Shown piece after piece: positions 14,455 through 22,158 of a stretch of DNA of 43,066 bases. The notes beneath the pieces were generated by a model. That model saw only the letters and a list, made by a program, of their open reading frames with translations, was not told the origin of the DNA and did not search any database. A program made the position numbers and the translations under genes. Positions within the stretch are counted from its first letter, which is position 1; every line of letters starts with the position of its first letter. The DNA is from Thermacetogenium sp. UBA4966 (GTDB lineage: Bacteria > Bacillota > DSM-12270 > Thermacetogeniales > Thermacetogeniaceae). Location of the stretch: positions 1 to 43,066 of the forward strand of contig DHAA01000149.1 in assembly GCA_002397275.1 (NCBI GenBank), given 5' to 3'.

Positions 14455-14948
14455 AAAAACCTATTTCTTTTGGATCTCCACTGTACGCCAGCAGAACTTA
14501 AAAGTTTTTTGGCGTACTCTATTTCTTCTGGAGGAATTTTAAAAACGCTAACAGCGCTGGACATCATATCTTCTTTCCATATTGGGTGCTTGCGTAAATA
14601 TAATAGGCGGCTTATTGTTATCAGTTTTGAAGAGTTCAATCCCTTTAGAATTTCACCATGCATGACGGTATTTAATTCCATATTTTTTCTTACTGCTGCA
14701 ACAACAAGAAAGTTCCCTATATTGGCGTAACAAATCATCCCTTCTGATTCCAAATGTCCTAAATCTGCTTCTAATTGATTGCTGAAAGGAAATCCCAGAT
14801 CAAAATCGAAATTATAATCTGTTTTTATCCAATCTAATTCTTGCGCGATATATGTTGCCTGCTGTATATAGAGCCAATTTTTTAACGGCCCTATGCTATT
14901 TATTAAAGAAAGAAGGGAACGCTCATTTTTGTTAATTTCTCTAGTCAA
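14451..14948 (-). CDS. Unknown protein, ICE cargo
   Basis: The protein of 165 residues is mainly helical by appearance, with LKNWLYIQQATYIAQELDW, ADLGHLESEGMICYANIG and a basic C-terminus (GVQWRSKRNRFF). I do not recognise a family; the LESEGMI segment recalls winged-helix wings but that is weak. The preferred start is TTG at 14946-14948, because AGGAGGGG lies right upstream; an in-frame ATG at 15008 would overlap the preceding gene by 49 bases. It follows the two paralogous genes closely, so they may form one operon, and the sRNA promoter begins just after its stop. Confidence 0.6.
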   Translation of the reverse strand: MTREINKNERSLLSLINSIGPLKNWLYIQQATYIAQELDWIKTDYNFDFDLGFPFSNQLEADLGHLESEGMICYANIGNFLVVAAVRKNMELNTVMHGEILKGLNSSKLITISRLLYLRKHPIWKEDMMSSAVSVFKIPPEEIEYAKKLLSSAGVQWRSKRNRFF

Positions 14949-14959
14949 TTTAACCCCTC

Positions 14960-15688
14960 CTATGATAGCGCGTATGCAACCAAATATGCTGTTAACTCCT
15001 CGTTCCACACCCTATCCTTCTTAAAATGCGGAACCGGAAACCCCAATCTTTTTAATGCTATCCACGCTGAGGTGGTTTCTTTGCCCATGAACGTCTTTAC
15101 TTCGCACTTATTTGCCTGCAACCACCCAGCTGGAGTACCGATTAAAATATTGCCACTACATTTCATTAAAGCGTAAGCTAACCCCCCAATATCGGGGTAA
15201 ATCTGCCATATGCTATCTATTTTTTCATCCGGCAGCGGGGGAAGATGCCGAATACTCTTTTTTATGAAACGTCTATCTTTCAATTTGCTCAACTTTCTAT
15301 AGCGATCAGGCAGAACGAGTATATATGCATTTCCTTTTGCCCCTTTCGTGTAGATGTCTATTGTTAGAAAACCTTCTGATTCCTTTTTCTCTCCTTTATT
15401 TTTTAAAAAGTATTTTCTTGCGATTTCTAAATACACGAACTTCTTTTTTCTCCAGCTGAACCAGGCGCATTCAAGATATGTGCTTTCAGTCTTAAAATTA
15501 TCTGAATAGTCCTTCCCACCAATTCCGTAGGCATAACCCCACGGCTTCTTTGGAACAATCTCAAATAATTCGCTTAATCTATCTCTAGGTAACGTGAGGG
15601 CACTGGCATGTGCTTCAACTTCATCTAAATTCATCAAGATTTCTTTTCGTAAATTATCTTCACACGTAAAACAAAATTTTACTACCAT
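14960..15688 (-). CDS. Unknown protein, paralogue of the adjacent gene (copy 2)
   Basis: This 242-residue protein is clearly homologous along its whole length to its upstream neighbour at 15743-16468. Shared segments include AWFSWRKKKFVYL, KKSIRHLPPL, LIGTPAGWLQ, KETTSAWIALK and VWNEELTAYL. No known motif, signal peptide or membrane helix is visible, and I do not recognise the family. The start ATG follows AGGAGGG. A terminator hairpin separates the two copies, so each may be expressed on its own. Confidence 0.7.
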   Translation of the reverse strand: MVVKFCFTCEDNLRKEILMNLDEVEAHASALTLPRDRLSELFEIVPKKPWGYAYGIGGKDYSDNFKTESTYLECAWFSWRKKKFVYLEIARKYFLKNKGEKKESEGFLTIDIYTKGAKGNAYILVLPDRYRKLSKLKDRRFIKKSIRHLPPLPDEKIDSIWQIYPDIGGLAYALMKCSGNILIGTPAGWLQANKCEVKTFMGKETTSAWIALKRLGFPVPHFKKDRVWNEELTAYLVAYALS

Positions 15689-15708
15689 ATTTACCCTCCT
15701 TTTCCTAC

Positions 15709-15737
15709 AAAAAAACCTGGGGAGGTTAACCCCAGGT
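15709..15737 (-). terminator. Intrinsic terminator between the two paralogues
   Basis: On the minus strand ACCTGGGG/CCCCAGGT, with a seven-base loop, is followed by TTTTTTT. It lies after the stop of the first paralogue and 21 bases before the start of the second. Confidence 0.8.
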
Positions 15738-15742
15738 AAAAA

Positions 15743-16468
15743 TCATGACAAGACGTGTGCAATCAAATATGTTGTTAGCTCCTCGTTCCACACCCGTTTT
15801 TTCTTTAAATGCGGAACTGGAAACCCCAGATTCTTCAATGCTATCCACGCTGAGGTAGTCTCTTTACGCATGGACGACTTTATTTTCCACTTATTTGTCT
15901 GCAACCATCCGGCTGGAGTACCGATCAGAACCTTATTATTGTCATGATGAGTAACGGCAAGTACCAGCTCCCCGACATCAGGGTAAATATGCCATATATT
16001 ATCTATCATTCTTTCATCCAACGGGGGAAGATGCCGTATGGATTTTTTTATATATCGCCGTTTTACTATCTGATGATATTCTTTATGTCGATCAGGAAGC
16101 GTCAAACTATAAGCTATGTCTTTTGCGCCGTCGGTCGCTGTGTCTATTTCCAGAAAACCTCCTGCACCGTATGACACTTGACCTGCATTTCCCCTATAAA
16201 TGTTCAAATACACGAACTTCTTTTTTCTCCAACTAAACCAGGCACACTTAAAATACGTACTCTCTGCTTTGTGTCCATAACTGTTATTCACCATTCCGCC
16301 GTTTCCTTTTGCATATCCCCACGGCTTTGTTGCCGCGGCTTCTACCAAATCGCCTATATTCCTTCTAGGCAACAACCGTGCGGTGGCGCGTCCTTCAACC
16401 TGATCCAGGTTAGATAATATTTTCTTTTCCAGATCAGGTTTATCGGTAAAGAAAAATATTTCTTCCAT
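15743..16468 (-). CDS. Unknown protein, paralogue of the adjacent gene (copy 1)
   Basis: This 241-residue protein is a tandem paralogue of the gene at 14960-15688. Both have about the same length, a conserved core (AWFSWRKKKFVYL near residue 80 and IRHLPPL near 145) and a conserved C-terminal third ending VWNEELTTYL. The early DLEKKILSNLDQVEGRA segment also matches the sister copy. It seems soluble and cytoplasmic. The start ATG follows AAGGAGAGGATTAAA. Its leader holds a terminator and two small GC hairpins like other leaders in this element. Function unknown. Confidence 0.7.
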   Translation of the reverse strand: MEEIFFFTDKPDLEKKILSNLDQVEGRATARLLPRRNIGDLVEAAATKPWGYAKGNGGMVNNSYGHKAESTYFKCAWFSWRKKKFVYLNIYRGNAGQVSYGAGGFLEIDTATDGAKDIAYSLTLPDRHKEYHQIVKRRYIKKSIRHLPPLDERMIDNIWHIYPDVGELVLAVTHHDNNKVLIGTPAGWLQTNKWKIKSSMRKETTSAWIALKNLGFPVPHLKKKRVWNEELTTYLIAHVLS

Positions 16469-16480
16469 TTTAATCCTCTC

Positions 16481-16531
16481 CTTTCAGCGGTTATCCGCAA
16501 ATTTAATAAGCGGCTCATGCCGCAATTAAGA
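16481..16531 (-). promoter_or_regulatory. Twin-hairpin leader of paralogue copy 1
   Basis: Between the terminator and the ribosome site the minus strand reads TTGCGGCATGAGCCGCTTATT and then TGCGGATAACCGC. Both short stems have the arms GCGG and CCGC, so they could also pair with each other. The first hairpin, with its TTGC and CTTAT borders, recurs at about 20660-20675, 21395-21413 and 22783-22800. Confidence 0.45.
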
Positions 16532-16544
16532 AAAAAAATTCAGA

Positions 16545-16575
16545 AAAAAGTAAAACCCGGCGCTTTGGCCGGGTT
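16545..16575 (-). terminator. Intrinsic terminator after the MoxR-VWA operon
   Basis: On the minus strand AACCCGGC-CAAAGC-GCCGGGTT is followed by TTACTTTTTTC. It lies ten bases after the last gene of the MoxR-VWA operon. Confidence 0.75.
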
Positions 16576-16584
16576 ATTAAATCA

Positions 16585-17016
16585 TTACTTTTTTAGAACC
16601 ACTGCAATCATTTCTGCTTCTAAAACATCAACGGCGGCTTGCTGCTGGCGGACAATTTCTGCCGCCTGTTTCTTGCGTCCTTCTGCTCGCGCATAGCACC
16701 AGGCCGTCGCTGCTTGTATACGGCGAAGGGCCCGCAGTATTTTCCGCGGCTGTCCTCCCGAGACGCGTATTATATCTCTAGCGAGGGCTTTGTTGTCTAT
16801 ACTCTGATTGTCTATGATCCGAGTATAGACTTCTTGGTCGAGGCTAACCAGCACATCATACCAGCTAACCTCTGTCAACCTTTCCACGCCTATGGCCGGC
16901 CACTCAATATTCCTTGAAAAAAAGAATACCCTTGGCCGGGGGCGAGGCGTTTCCGGAGTAGTACTCGCAACCATTTTGTATATCGCGTCGCAAAACTCTG
17001 TTAGAGACTCCGCCAA
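16585..17016 (-). CDS. Unknown protein at the end of the MoxR-VWA operon
   Basis: The 143-residue protein has an N-terminal part with ETPRPRPRVFFFSRN, a central helix-rich region and a C-terminal coiled-coil-like tail (QQQAAVDVLEAEMIAVVLKK). The segment IIRVSGGQPRKILRALRRI resembles the sensor-2 or lid region seen in some AAA+ partners, but this is a weak likeness. No family is recognised. TTG at 17014-17016 has GGAAG close by; a CTG at 17026-17028 is better placed behind GGGAGG. Either way it starts within 15 bases of the VWA gene stop and so belongs to that operon. Confidence 0.6.
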   Translation of the reverse strand: MAESLTEFCDAIYKMVASTTPETPRPRPRVFFFSRNIEWPAIGVERLTEVSWYDVLVSLDQEVYTRIIDNQSIDNKALARDIIRVSGGQPRKILRALRRIQAATAWCYARAEGRKKQAAEIVRQQQAAVDVLEAEMIAVVLKK

Positions 17017-17030
17017 GACTTCTTCCAGAG

Positions 17031-18491
17031 TTACCTCCCCCCTTCGACCTTAACCGTCTTCGCCCAATCCGGCGATCCGCCATCTCCGGTTAAGGCAACG
17101 ATAGTCTTCTTTATTCCCTTCGGGGGAACGGATGGCCAAACCGTATATCCATCCGTTATCACGATACACACATGAGGTACAGGCCGCAGCTTTGCCGCGG
17201 CTTCCACACCTTTTCCCATGTCGGTCCCGCCGCCGCCGGTCAATTCTACTTGCCCTGAGCGAAAAACTCGCCGGCAGGCTGTTACTTGTGTATCGCACGA
17301 CAACACGCGAACGCCGTCGCGCTGTCCTACGCTCTTCAAAACGCCGCTGATTTCTGCCAACGCCTGAGAGAGCATAGTATCAGATATGCTGCCGCTGGTG
17401 TCAACCACCAGGGCTACTTGCGGCACAGGCTGCCGCAAAGCGGGAAGAACGACGTTGCTTGCCTGCCTGCGGCTGGGACGGCGATAAGAATAATCTACCG
17501 CCCCTGCGGTATCGGCTACCGCGAAGCGAATAGCGGCGGCAAGTTCTCGCCGCCAATTCACTTTAGGCGAAAGCTTCTCCTCTGCCCACCGTTTCCAATG
17601 CCCGGGAACGTTCCCCATAGAACGGGAGTGTTCCTGGATCCGACGAGCTACTTCGCGGCGGATGAGTTCCCCTTCCGCCTTACCGATCCCGGGAGCGCTT
17701 TCTGTAGGAGCTCCTTGCTCCCACGGCTCTTGATGACCCGTTGCGCAAGAACCACACCTACCGGCTCCCGGCGCGGGAATCTGCACCCGATCCCCTTCTT
17801 GCCTTCCGGCGCAACCGACTTCGGCTATGCCGGAAGGATTCGAGGACGAGGACGCCGATTTCTCAGATGAAGCCGATGACATACCACCAGATAAATTAAC
17901 CTGTTTGGTATTGCTACCTGACGAGGAAGTGGCCTGGTTTTTGTTGCCTTCTCCTTCGTCGCCAGGCTTTAAACCACCCGCGTCACCTGAATTTGAGTCG
18001 GAGCCGTCGCCATTATCACCGGAGTTTCCGTTTGCGGATTCCCCGGCTGTACATTGACCAGGCGCAGATTCCTGCTCCTGTAATAGACTGTAATACTCTT
18101 CAGCCAAGAGATTCCTTGGCTGTTTCAATGTCTCCGGCATAACGGGGCAACCAGGGAGTTTTACTCCCTCTGCTACGATGTCGTCATTGATTTCCATATC
18201 TGTGCAGATGTTTGCCAGATGATGGTCATCATAATTCTGCATCCTGTCCGGATGCTCACGAAGCAGGTGAGACAACTCATGGTAGAGTACTCCAGCCAAT
18301 TCCTCAACGGTCCACAACTGACAAACGGCAGGGTCATAATAAACTCTCCAAAAATAATCAACCGCCAGGGTCCCCAAACCCTTTGTCTCAACCGGCTGGA
18401 GCGCCCAAGCAGCAGTTGCAAGATACGGTCTGGCATTATTACCCTTTAGGAGACGAAGCCGGGCCGCTTGTAGTTCTTCAGGTAACGTCAT
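17031..18491 (-). CDS. VWA-domain putative metallopeptidase (DUF2201-like), MoxR partner
   Basis: The 486-residue protein has an N-terminal metallopeptidase-like domain with HELSHLLREH (H71, E72, H75), a low-complexity Ser/Gly/Asn-rich linker of about 100 residues (roughly 140-240), and a C-terminal VWA-like domain with the MIDAS motif DTSGS (364-368), GGGTDMG and VITDGYT. Proteins of this design are encoded beside MoxR AAA+ ATPases, as here. The VWA part is thought to bind a metal-dependent partner, and MoxR to remodel it. The start overlaps the preceding stop by ATGA. The linker suggests a flexible two-headed protein. Whether it is a host-takeover, maturation or defence protein cannot be told from sequence. 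Confidence 0.8.
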   Translation of the reverse strand: MTLPEELQAARLRLLKGNNARPYLATAAWALQPVETKGLGTLAVDYFWRVYYDPAVCQLWTVEELAGVLYHELSHLLREHPDRMQNYDDHHLANICTDMEINDDIVAEGVKLPGCPVMPETLKQPRNLLAEEYYSLLQEQESAPGQCTAGESANGNSGDNGDGSDSNSGDAGGLKPGDEGEGNKNQATSSSGSNTKQVNLSGGMSSASSEKSASSSSNPSGIAEVGCAGRQEGDRVQIPAPGAGRCGSCATGHQEPWEQGAPTESAPGIGKAEGELIRREVARRIQEHSRSMGNVPGHWKRWAEEKLSPKVNWRRELAAAIRFAVADTAGAVDYSYRRPSRRQASNVVLPALRQPVPQVALVVDTSGSISDTMLSQALAEISGVLKSVGQRDGVRVLSCDTQVTACRRVFRSGQVELTGGGGTDMGKGVEAAAKLRPVPHVCIVITDGYTVWPSVPPKGIKKTIVALTGDGGSPDWAKTVKVEGGR

Positions 18492-18934
18492 TTACTCAAC
18501 GCCTCCATTGCCAGAAACGCCTCGACAGCGTTTCTAGAAAATTCATTCCATATTTGGGGAGAATCTAAAAAATAATTTTGGATACGCTGACAAATATTTT
18601 GTATCAATGAAGTAGAATTTGCTTTTTGTTTCGCGTATTCCAAAATTGCAATCCACCCGTCCAAAATTTGGGGGCAATAACTCGTATACACTACGAGTTT
18701 ATTTAACCCTGGATAGTATATCCCCCACTCTTGGTAATCACCGGGATTAAAAGGTTGTGCTACAAAACTTATTAATCCTTGGCGTCCGTCAGGGCCGTAT
18801 CCGCTAGGGAATATCTCCGACTCCACCCATTCTTTCCACAGGGATGAAGGACAATGCCCCTGTGGACATGGACCGTTGCATGGTGGAAAACATGTTCCCA
18901 CCACTAATTTTTCTTCCTCGACTATGGATGTCAT
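18488..18934 (-). CDS. Unknown Cys-rich protein of the MoxR-VWA operon
   Basis: The 148-residue protein has a cluster of four cysteines near its start (C15, C19, C23, C28, in TCFPPCNGPCPQGHC) that could bind a metal or iron-sulfur centre. The rest has no known motif. It overlaps both neighbours by four bases (ATGA), so it is translated with the 176-residue gene before it and the VWA gene after it. The position suggests that it works with MoxR and VWA, perhaps as a substrate or adaptor. I do not recognise the family. Confidence 0.65.
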   Translation of the reverse strand: MTSIVEEEKLVVGTCFPPCNGPCPQGHCPSSLWKEWVESEIFPSGYGPDGRQGLISFVAQPFNPGDYQEWGIYYPGLNKLVVYTSYCPQILDGWIAILEYAKQKANSTSLIQNICQRIQNYFLDSPQIWNEFSRNAVEAFLAMEALSK

Positions 18935-19461
18935 TTTGTCAACACATCCATAGCTTTTAGAGACTCTAGAATCTCCTGGAAGCCGGAAGATGTTCCCGGC
19001 TCATTAAAACCAGCCGGCTCTTCAGGCTCGTAAACCTGAAGCCGATACAAATCTTCTTCAGGCGGTGGATAATCCTCCACCAATTCGGTAAGCAGTGGGG
19101 GAAGATCTCCCAGCCACAGCTTTAAACCCTGGTTCAACTTATCGTTCATCGACACATGTAAATAAGCTGAAACAGGCGCGTTTCTCCATTCCTCATTTTC
19201 TAGAAAGCGAAGCCGGTAATTACGGGCTCCGCTCATGCCCTGATGCTCCTCGACACACCAGGGATACGCCCTGTTTTGGTGCAACTGCTCTGCTTCGGCG
19301 ATCCAGTTATCGCCTAACACACTCTGCAACACAGGTAATAACATATTAGCCGAGAGCGCGCCCCCGGAAAGCTGCTTCATCTCTATACGGTGATCGTTAT
19401 CGACACGGATGCCGATACGACCTTTGCCATCACTTTTTTCCCAGATAACATGCTTTAACAT
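18931..19461 (-). CDS. Unknown acidic protein of the MoxR-VWA operon
   Basis: The 176-residue protein begins MLKHVIWEKSDGKGRIGIRV and has a mostly beta-rich N-terminal half, a region rich in Trp and Arg, and an acidic, Pro-rich C-terminal third (EDYPPPEEDLYRLQVYEPEEP). No known motif or membrane helix is visible. Its ATG shares a base with the MoxR stop (TAATG) and its own stop overlaps the next start. It is therefore tightly coupled between MoxR and the Cys-rich protein. Function unknown. Confidence 0.65.
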   Translation of the reverse strand: MLKHVIWEKSDGKGRIGIRVDNDHRIEMKQLSGGALSANMLLPVLQSVLGDNWIAEAEQLHQNRAYPWCVEEHQGMSGARNYRLRFLENEEWRNAPVSAYLHVSMNDKLNQGLKLWLGDLPPLLTELVEDYPPPEEDLYRLQVYEPEEPAGFNEPGTSSGFQEILESLKAMDVLTK

Positions 19462-20543
19462 TACATTATCCCCCCCTTCTTTAGCAGGGGGACAAATTCT
19501 CGCAGCTCTTTTTGTGGCAACGGAAGCTCAGGCTTCCTGGCGCGCAGCAATGCTCTTGTGCTAGCCGCCGCTATGTCCTTTGCACCCTGTGCCGCGGCAC
19601 GACCCAGAACCTGCCAGGCTGCTGTCCAACGATCTCTCGTCAGATTCCCTACCGCCGCCGTTACGACAGCGGAAAGAACAGCAAAGGCTTTGTCCCCGCG
19701 CTCGGGGACATAAAATTTATCCGGGTGCGCCAGAATATCCTCCGGGTCCGGTAGATCCAGAGCTTTACGCCAGGCTATAAATTCCAGTCCGGCGCCTTCT
19801 CCTACACATCCTGATAAAAGAACGGTTGTTACGTCTTCCTCTAGCTGCGCCGCGTTGCACGCCGCCAACAACCTGGATGACATATCCCACGAACGCGGGG
19901 ACGGCCAGGCTCTTCCCGCCTGTTCTTCGGACTCTGGAACCCGAAGAAGCAAATGTGGTCTGCAGCGGATAAAGGCTGCGACCAGTGTCCTTGCTGCCGG
20001 GATTTCTTTCTCCCAGCTTTCAGGCAATCGACAGACTGAGGGGGTTTCCCAACCCTCAATCATTCCGTCGATCCAGTTTTGGCTATTTAACGACCACTCC
20101 AGGTGACAAAACCTATTTGCCAAAGGCGCAGATAGATCCCACCCATTAGCCGCCTGATCAGGCGGGTTTGCGGCTGCAATAACGGCAATGCTATCCGGCA
20201 GTGTCAAATCTCCGACGACACGATCCAAGACAACGCGTAATAGCGCCGCTTGTACCGCAGGGGGTGCTGTCGATATTTCATCCAGAAACAAGATCCCCCC
20301 CTCTTTAGCAAGACGATGTGCCCAAGATGGGGCACAAAGTTCCACTCCGTCTTCCCGGATAACAGGAAGTCCGGAAAAATCAGCTGGCTCCCTAATGGAA
20401 GCCAGTACTACTTCCAAATGCTTTCCCAGCCCTTTTGCAAGGACTGTTATCGCTGCCGTCTTTCCCACCCCGGGGGGACCCCAGAGTAGAACAGGTACTC
20501 TCGTCTGAATAGCGAGAGACAACGCCACATCTTTTACCTTCAT
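19461..20543 (-). CDS. MoxR-family AAA+ ATPase
   Basis: The 360-residue protein has Walker A GPPGVGKTA (22-30), Walker B ILFLDEIS (D88, E89), a sensor-1-like AAANPPDQ, and the LSAPLANRFCHLEW segment with the arginine finger region, all typical of MoxR ATPases. The C-terminal part is an all-helical lid. MoxR proteins act as chaperone-like remodelling machines and usually pair with VWA proteins; a VWA gene lies two genes downstream in the same operon. The ATG follows AAAGGAAGAGA. The leader (20544-20675) carries a structured RNA shared with the gene at 20747-21280. Confidence 0.85.
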   Translation of the reverse strand: MKVKDVALSLAIQTRVPVLLWGPPGVGKTAAITVLAKGLGKHLEVVLASIREPADFSGLPVIREDGVELCAPSWAHRLAKEGGILFLDEISTAPPAVQAALLRVVLDRVVGDLTLPDSIAVIAAANPPDQAANGWDLSAPLANRFCHLEWSLNSQNWIDGMIEGWETPSVCRLPESWEKEIPAARTLVAAFIRCRPHLLLRVPESEEQAGRAWPSPRSWDMSSRLLAACNAAQLEEDVTTVLLSGCVGEGAGLEFIAWRKALDLPDPEDILAHPDKFYVPERGDKAFAVLSAVVTAAVGNLTRDRWTAAWQVLGRAAAQGAKDIAAASTRALLRARKPELPLPQKELREFVPLLKKGGIM

Positions 20544-20675
20544 TCTCTTCCTTTCCTCGTCTGTGGGTTCCCTGCTTTACAGCCTCCGGGTGTCCACACA
20601 CGGATTCGGCAGAACTAAGTCTGCATAATTCTTTCGACCGTTACCGGTGCGTAGTTATAAGCGGCTAGACCGCAA
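20544..20675 (-). promoter_or_regulatory. Structured 5' leader of the MoxR operon, homologous to the leader at 21281-21413
   Basis: On the minus strand the leader shows, in order, TTGCGG...CCGCTTA (20660-20675), ACCG-GTAA-CGGT, GCAGA-CTTAGT-TCTGC (20609-20624) and a long stem TGTGG/CCACA (20562-20566 with 20594-20598) with GTAAAGCAGGGAA in its 3' half, then the ribosome site. The leader at 21281-21413 has the same series, and paired bases change on both sides in at least two stems. That pattern suggests a conserved RNA structure. It matches no riboswitch class I can name. Confidence 0.55.
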
Positions 20676-20701
20676 AAAGAAAAACATAAAATTGAACTTA
20701 A

Positions 20702-20735
20702 TAAAAAAAGACCCGCCGGTTAGTTGGCGGGCCTC
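20702..20735 (-). terminator. Intrinsic terminator before the MoxR leader
   Basis: On the minus strand GGCCCGCC...GGCGGGTC is followed by TTTTTTTATT. It lies 12 bases after the stop of the zinc-site gene and before the MoxR leader. Confidence 0.8.
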
Positions 20736-20746
20736 TTTAGCTATGT

Positions 20747-21280
20747 CTATTCTTCATTTTCTCGTTCCCGCGAAAGCTCACGGGAAACGATCTTTTCGAC
20801 GGCACGCTGTACGCTGCCGCCACCAAGCTCCCTGAGTTCCCCGATGGTTTTTGCATCGGCAAACTCACCGTCGTAGCACTGGCCATCTCCTCTAATAACA
20901 TCCATCAACTGCTCGCCCTTACGAACGATGCGATATGACGGATGCATCCCATGAGGGTTGCCTTCTGATGCCAGAACAAAATGGATCATGTCCTGGTCGT
21001 CAAAGTCATCCTCAATATTCAAAGCATACGGGCTGACTTCCCGTATGCTCCCTGATAAAAGAATTTTCCACCCGCCAGCAAATTGGCGAGTAGCTTCTAT
21101 GCGGTATCCATTGGGTACCGTAAATTCGAGGTCAATTTCATGGCAACCAGGATGCCGATAGTCAACCTCTCCAGTTGAACGGCACTCCGGACAAACCGTC
21201 GGCTGTTCAAAAAATACCTTTTCTTTTTCAATTTCTTTTTCAATAATGCCCCAAGTGTCTAGATTTTTTATTCTTTCCAT
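20747..21280 (-). CDS. Unknown protein with putative zinc site, co-regulated with MoxR operon
   Basis: The 177-residue protein has an early CPEC pair (C30, C33) and RHPGCHE (H43, C46, H47) that could bind zinc. A beta-rich domain follows (EIDLEFTVPNGYRIEATRQ), then an acidic centre (NIEDDFDDQDMIHF) and a C-terminal helix rich in Arg and Glu. No family is recognised. ATG follows GAAAGGAGAAAAA. Its leader is homologous to that of the MoxR operon, so the two transcripts are likely to respond to the same signal. This is the best hint that it belongs to the same system. Confidence 0.65.
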   Translation of the reverse strand: MERIKNLDTWGIIEKEIEKEKVFFEQPTVCPECRSTGEVDYRHPGCHEIDLEFTVPNGYRIEATRQFAGGWKILLSGSIREVSPYALNIEDDFDDQDMIHFVLASEGNPHGMHPSYRIVRKGEQLMDVIRGDGQCYDGEFADAKTIGELRELGGGSVQRAVEKIVSRELSRERENEE

Positions 21281-21413
21281 TTTTTTCTCCTTTCTCCGCT
21301 CGCGGCTTACCTGCCTTACGTCATCCAGTTGTCCGCGTGCAGATTGGCAGATCTAAGTCTGCAAATTTTTTTGTCCGGCTTTACCGGCAGATTTTAAGCG
21401 GCATATACCGCAA
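21281..21413 (-). promoter_or_regulatory. Structured 5' leader homologous to the MoxR leader
   Basis: Minus-strand order: GCGG-TATATG-CCGC (21396-21413), CCGG-TAAAG-CCGG, GCAGA-CTTAGA-TCTGC (21347-21362), then GCGG/CCGC (21302-21305 with 21333-21336) enclosing ACTGGATGACGTAAGGCAGG, followed by GAAAGGAG and the start. The same elements occur in the same order in the leader at 20544-20675. The shared GCAGACTTAG and GTAA-GCAGG stretches are more conserved than the stems. Confidence 0.55.
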
Positions 21414-21430
21414 CCCAAAAAACTATCCAG

Positions 21431-21460
21431 AAAAAAGTAAAACCCCAGCTAAGGCCAGGG
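21431..21460 (-). terminator. Intrinsic terminator before the zinc-site gene leader
   Basis: On the minus strand CCCTGGC-CTTA-GCTGGGG, with two G-U pairs, is followed by TTTTACTTTTTTC. It lies after the stop at 21478. Confidence 0.65.
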
Positions 21461-21477
21461 CAAGATACCTTGACTTA

Positions 21478-21663
21478 TTATTCCTTACTTCGCAGACGGT
21501 TCAATGAATGTATTTCTAACAACAATTTGTATGTAGAACGGTCTAGCAGCCGGACGTTTATTTCCAGCCGATCACTATCTCCTTCAACATCTGCAGTTTT
21601 GATTTCTGCAATGTACTTTTCTATCTCGGAGATCTCACGTTGGACTAACGGTCTTAACAACAT
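21478..21663 (-). CDS. Small unknown protein (61 residues)
   Basis: The protein is short and charged: MLLRPLVQREISEIEKYIAE and on, with one long amphipathic helix at the start and a second helical half. No family is recognised. Support for it as a real gene comes from a good AGGTGA site nine bases before the ATG, its position six bases after the RecU-like gene, and a terminator just after its stop. Its role may be linked to the DNA-repair genes before it, but nothing in the sequence shows this. Confidence 0.55.
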   Translation of the reverse strand: MLLRPLVQREISEIEKYIAEIKTADVEGDSDRLEINVRLLDRSTYKLLLEIHSLNRLRSKE

Positions 21664-21669
21664 GAAAAG

Positions 21670-22158
21670 TCACCTGCCTTTTAATTGAAGATATTTTTTA
21701 ACAAACAAAACTTTTCCAACCGGCAAAATGCTGTTAGCGTCCTGGCTGGTTAGGCTTTTCTTGCTACTTTTGCAATAACTAAAAAATGATTCAAATTCAT
21801 ATATCGCAATATTTCCTTCCAGCCAGAAAGCTACAAACACAAAAGACTTCCCGCCTGCCAGCTCATATTCTTCGAGTGCATCAATCTCTTTTTCCGGGAA
21901 CCTTTTCTCACCCAGCGATATTCTCTTTGATTGAATTTCCTTGCACTCTATGGCAATCGGAACGCCATCAATAACGCCAACAAAATCCACAGGCGCTCCC
22001 TTCTTAGGAAAAGCACCCGTTCTGCCGCCTTGCAGTGGTATCCATTTGTTCGATTGCCGAAACATCTTCACTCCGGGGGTTTTCTCAAACACGCCCTCTA
22101 TGAGATCCTCAAAGGCGCAGCCGCGGTTAGCTAGTGATGAGCTTTTAGCCAACTGCAA
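21670..22158 (-). CDS. RecU-like PD-(D/E)XK nuclease
   Basis: The 162-residue protein has ANRGCAFEDLIEGVF near the start and GAPVDFVGVIDGVPIAIECKEIQ in the centre. The D, the E of the IECK segment and the K form the PD-(D/E)XK active site, and the arrangement matches RecU-type Holliday junction resolvases (ANRG...DF.G...EAKE). RecU cuts recombination intermediates; mobile elements often carry their own copy. The TTG start at 22156-22158 overlaps the glycosylase gene by 14 bases. The RecU assignment rests on motif order; another nuclease of the same fold is possible. Confidence 0.7.
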   Translation of the reverse strand: MQLAKSSSLANRGCAFEDLIEGVFEKTPGVKMFRQSNKWIPLQGGRTGAFPKKGAPVDFVGVIDGVPIAIECKEIQSKRISLGEKRFPEKEIDALEEYELAGGKSFVFVAFWLEGNIAIYEFESFFSYCKSSKKSLTSQDANSILPVGKVLFVKKYLQLKGR

